In this document: positions 1-9,653 of the stretch, piece after piece
How the letters are laid out: every line of letters starts with the position of its first letter
Numbering within the stretch: the stretch's first letter is position 1
From: Candidatus Krumholzibacteriota bacterium
GTDB lineage: Bacteria > Krumholzibacteriota > Krumholzibacteriia > JAJRXK01
Reading direction: 5' to 3'
DNA length: 64,000 nt
Assembly (NCBI GenBank): GCA_029262065.1
Contig: JAJDAC010000033.1
Span: 1 to 64,000, forward strand
The notes under the pieces: generated by a model
The model's input: the letters and a program-made list of their open reading frames with translations, nothing else
The model's database searches: none
Told to the model about the DNA's origin: nothing
Program-made: the position numbers and the translations under genes

Positions 1-50
1 ATATCCCCAAATTCGGTTTTTGATCGACCCGCGCCGTAGGAGGAAACTGA

Positions 51-86
51 GGGGCGCTCCGGCCACGTGGACCGGAGCGCCGCCCC
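51..86. terminator. GC-rich hairpin, possible bidirectional terminator
   Basis: The arm GGCGCTCCGG (53-62) pairs perfectly with CCGGAGCGCC (72-81) around a 9-base loop. It lies between the left edge, where a plus-strand frame could end at a TGA (21-23) or TAG (37-39), and the minus-strand surface-protein remnant ending at 129. No clear T tract follows on either strand, so termination is an inference from position and stem strength. Confidence 0.45.
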
Positions 87-128
87 CTCTCCCACCACCT
101 CAACCAAACAAGCGCCCAAGCGCCAGGA

Positions 129-260
129 TCACTTGAGCAGCACCATTCGACGAGCCTCCTCCAGGGCCCCCGCCCGCAAGCGAGCTACGTAGACACCCGG
201 GTCTCCTTGATTTCCCTCTTTCCACAACACCAATTCCAACTCCGGGCAGATGGTGAAGTT
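129..260 (-). pseudogene. Degenerate tail of a FlgD-type C-terminal sorting domain protein
   Basis: The minus strand reads 43 codons down to a TGA at 131-129. The translation contains ELELVLW near its start and ends GVYVARLRAG...ARRMVLLK. This is how the FlgD-type C-terminal domains elsewhere in the window end; the cytochrome-like protein ending at 52478 finishes RRMVLLK. The frame is closed upstream by TAG (263-261), and the Trp-to-GVY spacing is about four residues shorter than in the intact copies. No upstream body of such a protein is visible on this strand. I read it as the broken 3' end of a deleted secreted-protein gene. A frameshifted gene or sequencing error is possible, but nothing homologous is evident upstream. 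Confidence 0.5.
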
Positions 261-435
261 CTAGTCTGTGCGAGCATGGCGCGAACTAGCCACGTGAGCC
301 CATCAAGGCGTGCCTCACCGCTTGAATCGGCATGGATAACCGCCTATTCTCAGGCAATTCCCTATCACAGGGGAGACTCGCGGCCTCAACATCCCAAGCG
401 CAAAACCAGCGCGGAGTGCGACAACGAATCTTGCT
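261..435. other. Leader region before the sigma factor gene
   Basis: This stretch between the surface-protein remnant and the ATG at 436 holds no convincing gene. Short open frames on both strands look like chance products of GC-rich sequence. It presumably carries the promoter of the sigma factor-kinase pair, but I see no clear -35/-10 pair and no good Shine-Dalgarno before 436. Confidence 0.4.
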
Positions 436-963
436 ATGAGCGCGACCCCATCCGATCAGTTGTTCGAGGAGCTCTATTCCGAGCTGCGCCAGATGGCCTC
501 TTATAGGATGGCCGGCGAGCGCGCGGACCATACGCTGCAGCCGACGGCGCTGGTCCACGAAGTGTTCATGAAAGTGCATGCGAGGTTGAACGACCCGGCG
601 CTCGACCGCAGCGATGTCCTGGCCATCGCATCGCGGGCGATGCGACAAGTGCTGGTCGACCTCGGACGCAAGCGCAATTCCGCCAAGCGCAAGGGTATGC
701 ATGTTCAAGGCACGCTCAGCGCACTGGCCGCCTCACAACCCCTGGACCCAGAAGACCTGATCGCCCTGACCGACGCACTGCATCGGTTGAGCGAGCGGGA
801 ACCCAGTGGAAGTCGTCAGGCTCAGTTGGTGGAATGCGTGTGGCTGGGCGGAATGGACTTCACCGAGGTAGCCCAACGGCTGGGCGTCAGTCGCCGCCAG
901 GCGCACCGCGACTGGGCGTACGCCCGAACCTGGCTGGCGCGAGAGCTCGCGGATGCGGTCTGA
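436..963 (+). CDS. ECF-type RNA polymerase sigma factor (Sig-70 X6 / SigZ-like group)
   Basis: The 175-residue protein should direct RNA polymerase to a specific promoter set. Region 2 is recognisable at the N-terminus (LFEELYSELRQMASYRM, then TLQPTALVHEVFMKV), followed by the ASRAMRQVLVDLGRKR segment typical of the ECF subgroup common in Planctomycetes, Acidobacteria and Verrucomicrobia. Region 4 ends in a helix-turn-helix, FTEVAQRLGVSRRQAHRDWAYARTWL. No anti-sigma gene is adjacent. Instead the last 11 bases overlap the start of a Ser/Thr kinase gene, which suggests translational coupling and control of the sigma factor, or a partner, by phosphorylation. That coupling is an inference; family membership is clear from the sequence. 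Confidence 0.9.
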   Translation: MSATPSDQLFEELYSELRQMASYRMAGERADHTLQPTALVHEVFMKVHARLNDPALDRSDVLAIASRAMRQVLVDLGRKRNSAKRKGMHVQGTLSALAASQPLDPEDLIALTDALHRLSEREPSGSRQAQLVECVWLGGMDFTEVAQRLGVSRRQAHRDWAYARTWLARELADAV

Positions 964-2962
964 ACGGAAACCGCAACGAAGCCCCGAACACGTGTTCTCC
1001 CTGGCCATGGAGAAGCACGGCCAGGAACGTCTGTCGTTCCTCCGAACCGAATGCAGCCACTCTCCTGAATTGCTGGCCGAGATCATCGAGATGTGTAAGC
1101 TGGCCGATCGGCAGCCCGCCCTACTTGAGCCCCCCGACACCATTCCGAAACAGCTTGGCAAGTACGAGGTAACCGAAGAACTCGGGCGCGGGGCCATGGG
1201 GATAGTCTATCGCGCCATCGATACGCACCTGGGACGGGAAGTCGCACTTAAGGTTCTACCCGATCGCCTGGTGCGCGATGGTAAGGCGCAAGCCCGCTTC
1301 GATCGCGAGGCCAGGATCCTGGCTTCGCTGAATGCGCCCGGCATTGCGACCCTCTTCTCGTTGGAAGAGTCCAATGGCGTCAGGTACCTGGTCATGGAGT
1401 ACGTCGCCGGCGTGACCCTACGGGAAGTACTCGAAACCCGTCGGCCCACCGCCGAAGAGTCCATCGATTGGGTTCGACAGATTGCATCTTCGCTTACGCT
1501 GGCCCATTCGCAAGGGGTCATCCACCGTGACCTGAAACCCGAGAACGTGATTCTGCAAACCAATGGACAGATCAAGGTCGTGGATTTCGGCATCGCCCGA
1601 GCATTGGAAGAACCGCCCGACACGGAACGCATCATGGGAACGTCGGCGAGAAGCACATCGCTCGTGGGAACCCCATCGTACATGAGCCCCGAACAGTTCA
1701 CCGGAGAGCAACTCGATCCCCGTAGCGATATTTTCTCCATCGGTTGCATCTTGTTCGAATCGCTGGCCGGGCAACGCCTGTTTCCAGACGGGACCTTCGG
1801 GAGCAAGGCCGACCCAACCCTGTTGGAGCAGGTTTCCAATCAGCGACTACGCACCCTGGTGAGTGATTGTGTCTCGTTGAACCCCTCCCGTCGCCCGGAG
1901 TCGGCAATCGCACTGCTTGATCGGCTTGATCACAACACGAGGCTTCGGCTTCCGATTGCTATTCTATCGCTGCTCCTGGTTGTCTTGGCCAGCCTGGCAG
2001 TCTGGGCCACGACAGCAAGGGACGGGCGAACTCCCATCGCATTCGAACCATCCGACCCCAACACCATCACCGCACGCGATGAGGGTGGCAACACCGTATG
2101 GATCCGGCGGTTCGATGAAGTCGTAGGAAGCATCAGCCGATTGGGCCAAGCCAAGGCTGGATTCGTGGTGGTACCGCGCGAAGACGAGCCATCTTTGATC
2201 ACTGCTCGACTGGGACGCGACCAACTCACTGCAATAAGTCAGCGCGATGGCGCCACGTTGTGGGAACTGGGCGTTGAATGGGACGAGCCCGTCAATGGAA
2301 ACGGGGGAGCCTACTACCTATGGGACACCGTTGCCGAGCGATTGGACGGGTCGAGAGTCATCGCTACATGCTTGCGTGACGGGCCATGGTATTCCACGTG
2401 CGTCCAGTTTCTTGAACTGGATGGGCGTCGCGCCGGTGCGTACTACCACCCCGGTGTTCTCAGCAGTCTGGGTCAGCCCGTGACCTACGAAGATGGCGAG
2501 CGTCCGCTGATCGTGTTTGGAAACAACAGCAGCGCTCGATTCCAGCGAGACCTCGTACCCTTCGAAACAAACATGCACGCCGGCGTTGTCGCGGCGATTT
2601 CTCCCAATACAAGCGGGCAAGCCTACCCCTACTCACAGGGGATGTCCCAAGAACGAGACTGGCCTGGAATGCCGCGCGCCGTGGAACAGTACTACTTGGT
2701 CATTCCCCCACTTGACCCCAGTACCGCGGCCCGCGTGCAGTCGGTCACTGTCGCGCAATCAGATGGCGGCACCAATTTCGAATTGAACCTCGAGGACGGT
2801 CGCTTTCTCTTGATCGACTCTCGCCTCAGGCCCATTCGGGCCTACTCGACCTTGGGTAAGCCGGCCGACAAACTGATTCAGTCGGGCGAGGCAATCATGG
2901 GCCCGGTTCTGTATCTCGATCGGGGTGTGCCCGAATTCATCGAGCTGGAGTACGTGAACTAG
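953..2962 (+). CDS. Transmembrane serine/threonine protein kinase (PknB-like)
   Basis: This 669-residue membrane kinase has a Hanks-type domain at about residues 70-325. The glycine loop is LGRGAMGIVYRA, the ATP-binding lysine is K100 (VALK), the catalytic loop is HRDLKPEN (D193), and DFG is at 211-213 with a following SPEQ segment. A single membrane helix follows at about 332-356. The remaining roughly 310 residues, probably extracytoplasmic, have no domain I recognise; they look beta-rich and may form a propeller-like sensor. About 60 residues before the kinase domain resemble the short helical leader usual in kinases paired with ECF sigma genes. The ATG at 953 overlaps the sigma factor gene by 11 bases. 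The gene converges with the next kinase, leaving seven bases between stops. Confidence 0.9.
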   Translation: MRSERKPQRSPEHVFSLAMEKHGQERLSFLRTECSHSPELLAEIIEMCKLADRQPALLEPPDTIPKQLGKYEVTEELGRGAMGIVYRAIDTHLGREVALKVLPDRLVRDGKAQARFDREARILASLNAPGIATLFSLEESNGVRYLVMEYVAGVTLREVLETRRPTAEESIDWVRQIASSLTLAHSQGVIHRDLKPENVILQTNGQIKVVDFGIARALEEPPDTERIMGTSARSTSLVGTPSYMSPEQFTGEQLDPRSDIFSIGCILFESLAGQRLFPDGTFGSKADPTLLEQVSNQRLRTLVSDCVSLNPSRRPESAIALLDRLDHNTRLRLPIAILSLLLVVLASLAVWATTARDGRTPIAFEPSDPNTITARDEGGNTVWIRRFDEVVGSISRLGQAKAGFVVVPREDEPSLITARLGRDQLTAISQRDGATLWELGVEWDEPVNGNGGAYYLWDTVAERLDGSRVIATCLRDGPWYSTCVQFLELDGRRAGAYYHPGVLSSLGQPVTYEDGERPLIVFGNNSSARFQRDLVPFETNMHAGVVAAISPNTSGQAYPYSQGMSQERDWPGMPRAVEQYYLVIPPLDPSTAARVQSVTVAQSDGGTNFELNLEDGRFLLIDSRLRPIRAYSTLGKPADKLIQSGEAIMGPVLYLDRGVPEFIELEYVN

Positions 2963-2969
2963 ACTTTGG

Positions 2970-5699
2970 CTAGAAATCGTCGCCCAGGACCGATCGACCG
3001 GCCAGGGCTGCGTACAAACCGAACAGTGTCAGTCCCACGAGGAACCCCACCGTGAGTACGCTGGGCGCTTCGAGCAAACCGTAGCTGCCGAACGTGATGG
3101 GGAAATAATCGACGATGTTATCGAACATCCAGTAGACAATGAGTGACAGCAGGCCGAACCGCACCAGCAACGTCATCCACAACGTGGCCAGGAGCCCGCC
3201 CACCAGTGCGCCGTGCCAGAATACGTCGGAGCTGCCGCCGGCCGCGATGATCACGATCAAGGTGAAGACGCCGATCGCCGCCCAGGCTCGGCGCGTGATC
3301 ATGCGAAGCACCACCAGGAACACTGCGAAGAAAATGGGGTTCAGCAGAGAATTCAGAATGAGGTTCACGAAGTCGGTGAACAGCGACACCGGTCCCATCA
3401 GCGATGTCCACCGCATGCTTTGCGGAATCGACGGTGGCACCCCCGAGTTCTCCATGAATGCTCTCTGCACGAAGCTCAGACCCACCGAAAAGGCAAACCC
3501 CACACCAGCCGCCAGAATGGAACGCCCGACCATGCGGTCGCGCACGCGGCCACGCAGTAGCCGATTCCAGGCAATGACCATGGTGGGCCAAACCTTGCGC
3601 ACGTAGGGTTCCAGCGCCAGGTAGAAACATCCCGTGATACCCGCGAACACCATCGAGAAGCCAAGCGCGGCAAAAAATCGCTCGATGATGTCGTTCGGAC
3701 CACCCAGCTGCCCGCCCACCAACCACCCCACCATGGGAAGCGCGAAGACAAACAGCGCCAGGCGAAGAGTTCCACTCAGGTCGCCGCGACCGGTGCGCAT
3801 GTTGCGTTGGGCCATGAACACGGCCATACCCAGAACGCTCAGAAAGATCACGTTCACGATCCGGCCCGCCACGTCCGTCGATGAGTTCGACGACACCGTG
3901 CGTTCGGGGCGGCTCCACGGACCACGCACCACGAAGAACACCGGCTTGCCCTGTAGAGCGCCGGCTTCGATCTGGAACGGCGTATTCCACGGATCTTCGA
4001 ACGTGCCCTTCCATGACCACTGCCGGTCGGAGTTGCTACGCGAGAACCAGGCGGGCGACGTGGGCGAGACCCGTGCGGTATCTATGCCGGCCGCGTTGAA
4101 CAACGGTGTCCAGTCGAAGTCGTCGGTAGTCGCCGTCGAGTCGGGAAACTCAACGGGCACAGTCCGGAACTCCAGCAACTGGCCACGCGGATCCATGAGA
4201 ATGGTTACCATTCCCGCCAGGCGAAACTCGGGATCGCGCAGACTTGCGTTGCTGTTGGCAGACAGCGGAACCAGCGGACTGGGACTCTGGCGGTACCAGT
4301 ACCTTACCGCGGCCGGCCGCCGCAGGATCAGCGAATCCCATCGCGCCTGGCTCGAGTCGCTGTCGGCAATGTAGTTCAGGATGTCGCCGTGACGAACGAA
4401 ACCATGCGCGCGGTCCGCGGGGTTCGTATCCAGGTTGAGCGTGGCCACCAATTCGCGCGCACGATCCTCGAGCGCGTCGGCTGTCTTCTCGAACGGTACG
4501 TGGGAATGCAAGCGATAACGGGTTTGGAAAGACGAGTACGCAAACACAGCCACCAGCATCACCGCGAGACAGGCGAACCCCAATAGCGGGTGGATTCCAC
4601 CGCCACCGCCGGCGGCGGCCACCAGTTCCGGCGAAGGGGTCTCTCCCGCGGCCAACGCCGCGGCCAACGGATCTCCGCCCGGCAACGCAGTAGCCACGCC
4701 AATGGCCGAGGGCGGACGCATCGACGGATCTTTTTCCAGGCAGCGGGCAATGACGCGCTCGACCGCGGGGTCCAGGTCGGACACCAGGGTGGAAAGGCTG
4801 GTAGGGGTGGCCTCACGATGCATCTGCGTGAGTTCAGCCAACGTGTCGGCCTCGAACGCGCGCTTGCCGCTGAACACCTCGTAGAGCACCAGGCCCAGCG
4901 AGTAGATGTCGCTGCGCGCCGTTACCTCGCGACCATCGAGCTGTTCGGGCGCCATGTATCCGGGCGTGCCTGAACGAATGTCACCCTCGGCAAGCTCGGC
5001 CGCCAGCCCGGCCAGACCAAAGTCGGTCAATCGCACCCGACCACGTCCGTCGACCATCACGTTGGCCGGCTTGAGGTCACGGTGCAGGACGTCACGATCG
5101 TGCAACGCAGCCAGGCCCGCGCAGAGTTGGCGCGCGATCTCCACGGCCTTTTCGTGCGGAAGTCGGCCGATCCGGCGCAGCAGGGAACTCAGGTCATCGC
5201 CGTCGACAAACTCCATGGACAGGAAGACCAGACCGTCGACCTCGCCCACGTCGTACACGCGACAGACATTGGGGTGCGCCACCTCGCGCGCTACCCGCAC
5301 CTCGTTCAGAAAACGCTGACGGCGGCTCTCGGTTTCGCTGAATCGCTTGGGCAGGAACTTGAGCGCCACTGGCTGACCCAGCGTAAGATCATCGGCGCGG
5401 TACACTTCGCCCATTCCGCCGCGACCCAGAAGACCGACGATGCGGTATCGATTGAGAACCAGGGTTCCCGGTGCAAACATCGTGTCATCCATGGGACCCG
5501 ACGACCCCGACAATACGCTCGACGACCGCGAGGATGATGAGGGAGAGGAAGAACCGTGGGAAGACGCCGACGACGGTAGCTTGCCGGGCACCGCTACCGT
5601 GGCATCCAAGTCGCCCGCGGCCAACGACGCTCCGCACTTGGCGCAGAAAAGCCCATCGACGTCTGAGACCGGGGCCTGGCATGAAGGGCAATTCACCAT
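2970..5699 (-). CDS. Zinc-ribbon serine/threonine kinase with polytopic membrane C-terminus
   Basis: The 909-residue protein opens with a zinc ribbon (C4, C7, C19, C22), then a Ser/Gly-rich linker and a Hanks kinase domain at about 84-340. It contains LLGRGGMGEVYRA, the VALKF lysine, HRDLKPANV, DFG and the APEQ segment. A first membrane helix (about 370-392) leads to a non-cytoplasmic region of about 230 residues, then roughly eight more helices to the end. The C-terminal membrane part resembles the multi-helix modules fused to kinases in Acidobacteria and Gemmatimonadota, and may be distantly related to CPBP-type membrane proteins; I could not see a convincing protease motif. It likely signals from the envelope to unknown cytoplasmic targets. 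The ATG at 5699 puts the zinc ribbon at the N-terminus. Confidence 0.85.
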   Translation of the reverse strand: MVNCPSCQAPVSDVDGLFCAKCGASLAAGDLDATVAVPGKLPSSASSHGSSSPSSSSRSSSVLSGSSGPMDDTMFAPGTLVLNRYRIVGLLGRGGMGEVYRADDLTLGQPVALKFLPKRFSETESRRQRFLNEVRVAREVAHPNVCRVYDVGEVDGLVFLSMEFVDGDDLSSLLRRIGRLPHEKAVEIARQLCAGLAALHDRDVLHRDLKPANVMVDGRGRVRLTDFGLAGLAAELAEGDIRSGTPGYMAPEQLDGREVTARSDIYSLGLVLYEVFSGKRAFEADTLAELTQMHREATPTSLSTLVSDLDPAVERVIARCLEKDPSMRPPSAIGVATALPGGDPLAAALAAGETPSPELVAAAGGGGGIHPLLGFACLAVMLVAVFAYSSFQTRYRLHSHVPFEKTADALEDRARELVATLNLDTNPADRAHGFVRHGDILNYIADSDSSQARWDSLILRRPAAVRYWYRQSPSPLVPLSANSNASLRDPEFRLAGMVTILMDPRGQLLEFRTVPVEFPDSTATTDDFDWTPLFNAAGIDTARVSPTSPAWFSRSNSDRQWSWKGTFEDPWNTPFQIEAGALQGKPVFFVVRGPWSRPERTVSSNSSTDVAGRIVNVIFLSVLGMAVFMAQRNMRTGRGDLSGTLRLALFVFALPMVGWLVGGQLGGPNDIIERFFAALGFSMVFAGITGCFYLALEPYVRKVWPTMVIAWNRLLRGRVRDRMVGRSILAAGVGFAFSVGLSFVQRAFMENSGVPPSIPQSMRWTSLMGPVSLFTDFVNLILNSLLNPIFFAVFLVVLRMITRRAWAAIGVFTLIVIIAAGGSSDVFWHGALVGGLLATLWMTLLVRFGLLSLIVYWMFDNIVDYFPITFGSYGLLEAPSVLTVGFLVGLTLFGLYAALAGRSVLGDDF

Positions 5700-5739
5700 A
5701 GGCGGAAGTATCCCACTGCTCGGCCGTTGGCGCGAGAAC

Positions 5740-7782
5740 TCATGCCGACGCGCCGGAAGCCAGGTCGATCAGGAACACATAATCCAACGCTACCTCGCGA
5801 TACCGCTCGTACCGACCCGACGCGCCGCCGTGGCCTGCCCCCATGTTGGTCTTCATCAGTAGGCGGTTGTCACTGGTCGACAGGTCACGCAGTCGGGCCA
5901 CCCACTTCGCCGGCTCCCAATACTGTACCTGTGAATCATGCAAACCGGTGGTGACCAGCAGGTGCGGGTAGGCCTGCGCGGTGACGTTGTCGTACGGCGA
6001 GTACGACAGAATGTATTCGTAGAAATCCTTCTGTCTGGGATCGCCCCACTCGTCGTATTCGCCGGTCGTCAGCGGAATGGACTCGTCAAGCATGGTGGTA
6101 ACCACGTCGACGAAGGGAACGTGCGCGATCGCGCCGTGGAACAGATCGGGACGCATGTTGAGCACTGCTCCCATCAGCAGGCCGCCGGCGCTACCGCCAC
6201 CGCAATACATTCGCGAGCTGCTGGTGTACTTCTGCGCGACCAGATACTCGGCGCAGTCGATGAAGTCGTTGAACGTGTTCTTCTTCTTCAGTTTCTTGCC
6301 GGTGTCGTACCAGGCACGCCCCATTTCCTGACCGCCGCGAATATGGGCGATGGCAAACGCGAAGCCCCGGTCGAGCAAACTGAGACGCGACGAATTGAAC
6401 CCGGCATCCAGGCTCAACCCGTACGAACCGTAGGCGTAGAGGTACAGGGGACTCGATCCGTCGCGCTTGAAACCTTTCTTGTACACAATGGATACGGGCA
6501 CGATCGCGCCATCCCGGGCGGGTACCTGCAGTCGCTCGGTTACGTAGTCACCCGAGTCGAAGCCGCCCAACACCTCATCCTGTTTCACCAGATGCTTCTG
6601 CCGACTCACGGTGTCGTAGTCGAAAATCGACTTGGGCGTGGTCATGGAGGTGTACCCATAACGCAGGATACCCGTCTCGAATTCGTAGTTGGCATCGACC
6701 CAGGCGTCGTAGGCCGGCTCACCGAAATCGATGACGTGCTCCTCGCCCTCGAACGGCATGATCCGCAACCGGATGAGCCCTTCACACCGTTCGGTGACCA
6801 CGAGGCGGGTCGCGAACACATCGAAACCAGCCAGCAGAACATCTTCTCGGTGTGGCAGGATCTCTTCCCATTGGTCGCGAGCGAAATTGTCGACCGGCGT
6901 GCGGAACAGCCGGAAATTGCGCGCGCCATCGTTGCTGGCGACGTAGAAATATTCTCCCCCGTGATCCACGGAGTACTCGTGTTCGCCACCGCGTGGCAGA
7001 AAAAGCTGGAATTTCCCTTCGGGATCGTCCGCGCTGAGCACGCGAATCTCGCTTCGCACCGAATGGTACGACGATATCATCAGGTATTTTCCAGATCGCG
7101 TGCGGTGCACGTACACGTTGAACGTATCGTCGGTTTCTTCGTAGATCAGCTCATCCTGGCTCACGTCGGAACCCAACCGATGACGCCAGATCTGATGCGA
7201 GCGCAGGGTCTCGTCGTCCATGCGTGCGTAGAAGAAAGTGTGGTTGTCACTGGCCCAGGCCATGCTGCCACTGCAAAGGGTGAGAACCTCGTCGTAGGTT
7301 TCACCCGTTTCCAGATTGCGAAACCGCGTCTCGTACTTGCGACGCCCCACGGAGTCCGTGGCGAAGGCGGCCAACTTCTGATCGGGAGTGATACACGGCG
7401 CGCCCAGATGGAAATACTCATGGCCCTTCGCCATGACGTTGGCGTCGAACATGATCTGCTCGGGAGCATCGACGGCACCTTCACGGCGGCAGTAGATCGG
7501 GTACTGCTGCCCCTCTTCGAAGCGGGCGTAGTAGTAGAACCCCGACTTGGGCGCGGGGGGTGTGGAATCGTCCTGCTTGATGCGTCCCTTGATCTCCTGG
7601 AACACCGTTTCCCACAGTGGTTCCGCGTGCGCAAGCGTGGCCTTGGTGAAGGCGTTTTCGGCCTCCAGGTAGGCGACGACTTCGGGGTCTTCCCTCTGGT
7701 TCAGCCAAAAGTACTCGTCGAAGCGCTGGTGTCCGTGTTCCTCATGCACATGGGGAACCTTCTTAGCTCGTGGTGCCTGCAC
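5740..7782 (-). CDS. ptrB: Oligopeptidase B, S9A serine peptidase
   Basis: The enzyme cleaves short peptides after Arg or Lys and is normally cytoplasmic. The 680-residue length is typical. The N-terminal motif DEYFWLNQREDPEVVAYLEAEN is characteristic of prolyl oligopeptidase relatives, and the beta-propeller spans about 75-400. The alpha/beta-hydrolase domain carries the nucleophile in GGGSAGGL (S531), the aspartate in GLHDSQV (D616) and the histidine in GAGHGG (H651). There is no signal peptide. The start is a GTG at 7782 with AAAGGA just upstream. Prolyl oligopeptidase is the alternative, but the spacing and length favour oligopeptidase B. The gene stands alone between a kinase and a membrane protein. 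Confidence 0.92.
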   Translation of the reverse strand: MQAPRAKKVPHVHEEHGHQRFDEYFWLNQREDPEVVAYLEAENAFTKATLAHAEPLWETVFQEIKGRIKQDDSTPPAPKSGFYYYARFEEGQQYPIYCRREGAVDAPEQIMFDANVMAKGHEYFHLGAPCITPDQKLAAFATDSVGRRKYETRFRNLETGETYDEVLTLCSGSMAWASDNHTFFYARMDDETLRSHQIWRHRLGSDVSQDELIYEETDDTFNVYVHRTRSGKYLMISSYHSVRSEIRVLSADDPEGKFQLFLPRGGEHEYSVDHGGEYFYVASNDGARNFRLFRTPVDNFARDQWEEILPHREDVLLAGFDVFATRLVVTERCEGLIRLRIMPFEGEEHVIDFGEPAYDAWVDANYEFETGILRYGYTSMTTPKSIFDYDTVSRQKHLVKQDEVLGGFDSGDYVTERLQVPARDGAIVPVSIVYKKGFKRDGSSPLYLYAYGSYGLSLDAGFNSSRLSLLDRGFAFAIAHIRGGQEMGRAWYDTGKKLKKKNTFNDFIDCAEYLVAQKYTSSSRMYCGGGSAGGLLMGAVLNMRPDLFHGAIAHVPFVDVVTTMLDESIPLTTGEYDEWGDPRQKDFYEYILSYSPYDNVTAQAYPHLLVTTGLHDSQVQYWEPAKWVARLRDLSTSDNRLLMKTNMGAGHGGASGRYERYREVALDYVFLIDLASGASA

Positions 7783-7839
7783 CGTCGTCCTTTCGGGGAG
7801 GAAAATGTCCGCGCAGGATAGGGCAACCCGCGCCGAGCG

Positions 7840-9453
7840 TCACGGTTCGGTTGAGCCAGGCGATCCGGGCGTGGGAGCCAGCTGAAGCACCTCCCCATTC
7901 CACAGCCAGAGCGGCGCTCGAATGTCAGATAGGCGCAGCGATCCATCGGCGAGCGCTTCCACCGATACCAGGGCGTCCGGCTGGCTCAATCCCCGCTTCA
8001 CCCGCCATGCTTCGCGTCCCGCACTGCCCCAACGCACCGGCGGAGCCAGACTCACCGGGCCTTGGGCGCGCAGACGGAGCGTCCCAAGAAGTTCCAGCTC
8101 AGCCGTGAGAGAGTACTGTGCGCCCAACTCCCTTACGTCGACGAAGGCAGCTGGCTCCAGGTCGACCAGTCCAGGGCCGTTGAGCCGAAGCGTAGTGCCA
8201 CTGCGTAGGCCGTGGTCATTGAAGACCGCGGCCGAGCGGGTTCGAAACCGGGGGGTTGGTCGCAAGGATATTGAACGCGGCACGCCGGCCACCAGGAACG
8301 GCTCACCGTTGGACTCCTTCGCCACCGTTGATACGGCGTCGAGCCACTGTTCCATCAGACGACTCGACTCGGACCATTCGGGGTAGCGACCTCCGATGGG
8401 CGCGGACAGCAGCAGCAGCACCGCGACCACGGCCACCGGGACCCTGGCCCAACGGCCACTCTGATGCCACATGGCCGCCAGCCCCAGAACCACGGCCGCG
8501 ACCGGCGGATACAGATACCACGGTGCAACGCCGCGAGCCACGAGCGCCAGGGCCAGCGTGCTTGCCGTGAAGGTGACCGCCCAGACCAAAGCCGCCGTCG
8601 GCTTCCGCACCAAACACCAAACCGCCGCCGCCACGATCGCCGCCACCAGAATCAGGTCGCCGCGAGCCGTGAGAAGCTCAGCCGGATCGAACAAGGTCAC
8701 GAGCGAATTGGGTAACGCGCGCCACGACAATTCCAGACTCCCGTAGCCACCCACACCACCCAGAACCACCGACCGCGCCACCGCCGCGGGCACCATGCAC
8801 GCCAATCCCACCGCCAGCCGAAACCACCAACGTCCGCTTCCAACCAGCGACGCCAGGACCAACGGCACGACGAAACCGGTCTCCTTGGCCAACGGCGCCA
8901 GCCCAGCCGCCGCGACCACCAACAGCCACCAACGCCGCGACGCTTGCGCGCGCAGCCATCCCCAACTGCAAAGCAGCAACGCCAACACCGCGAGCATGTC
9001 GCCCCGCCGTTCTGGAGCGGGCACCACCTCGATCAACAATGGGTGCAAGGCGTAGGCAATGGCCGCCGCCAACGCCAACCAAAGTGGCAGCGCGAACGCA
9101 CGGCCAAGAGCCGCCACCAGCAGAACCAGCAACACGTGAAGCATCAGGTCGGTGCGATGAAAACCATCGGGGGTCGCTCCCTGCAATGAATTGTCGAGCG
9201 CGAAACTGAAGGCCGTGAGCGGGCGGTAGAACGCAACGTCGGGCTCAATACCCTTGCGCGCCTCGCGACCGAACACGTTCCACAGGTCGGCCCCCTGCCG
9301 TGTCTGCTCGACCATGACCGGGGCGTCCATACCGCAGTAGGACAACGATGGCACGTGCCGATACGGCCACCAGGCCACGAAGACCAGCGTCGCGATAGCC
9401 AGGGCCACACGGGCGCCCGGCCGCAGGGTGAGTCGTGCGGAAGAGGTGGACAT
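7840..9453 (-). CDS. Polytopic membrane protein, GT-C / TMTC-like glycosyltransferase candidate
   Basis: This 537-residue protein has about ten hydrophobic helices up to residue 350 and a soluble C-terminal part of about 180 residues. An N-terminal stretch (FYRPLTAFSFALDN, then HRTDLMLHVLLVLL and YALHPLLIEVV) resembles the first luminal loop and helices of the TMTC/DUF1736 group of GT-C glycosyltransferases, which transfer sugars from polyprenyl carriers. Unlike TMTC proteins it lacks C-terminal TPR repeats. Substrate and direction of transfer cannot be told. It is transcribed divergently from the TorF-like porin across a 238-base gap. No clear ribosome binding site precedes the ATG at 9453. 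Confidence 0.6.
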   Translation of the reverse strand: MSTSSARLTLRPGARVALAIATLVFVAWWPYRHVPSLSYCGMDAPVMVEQTRQGADLWNVFGREARKGIEPDVAFYRPLTAFSFALDNSLQGATPDGFHRTDLMLHVLLVLLVAALGRAFALPLWLALAAAIAYALHPLLIEVVPAPERRGDMLAVLALLLCSWGWLRAQASRRWWLLVVAAAGLAPLAKETGFVVPLVLASLVGSGRWWFRLAVGLACMVPAAVARSVVLGGVGGYGSLELSWRALPNSLVTLFDPAELLTARGDLILVAAIVAAAVWCLVRKPTAALVWAVTFTASTLALALVARGVAPWYLYPPVAAVVLGLAAMWHQSGRWARVPVAVVAVLLLLSAPIGGRYPEWSESSRLMEQWLDAVSTVAKESNGEPFLVAGVPRSISLRPTPRFRTRSAAVFNDHGLRSGTTLRLNGPGLVDLEPAAFVDVRELGAQYSLTAELELLGTLRLRAQGPVSLAPPVRWGSAGREAWRVKRGLSQPDALVSVEALADGSLRLSDIRAPLWLWNGEVLQLAPTPGSPGSTEP

Positions 9454-9653
9454 GATGCAATGCGCCAGAGTTGTCCGCGAAGCGCGAAACCGTCAATTGA
9501 GAAAGGCGGAAGATCTTTCCTACCCAGAACGGGAAACTCCCGGTTTTCCCCGTCAAACGGAAGCAAACCGCAATTTCATGGGCTTTGCCCCCGCTTCTTG
9601 CAAATCGCGCGGGTCGATGGCGCCAGCATTGAGCGCAACCACACTCTGAGACT

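Noticed and set aside
5938-7821. Long open frame (about 627 codons) opposite oligopeptidase B
   Set aside because: The minus strand encodes a complete S9 peptidase with its catalytic triad. The plus frame has no recognisable domain and is an antisense shadow typical of high GC.
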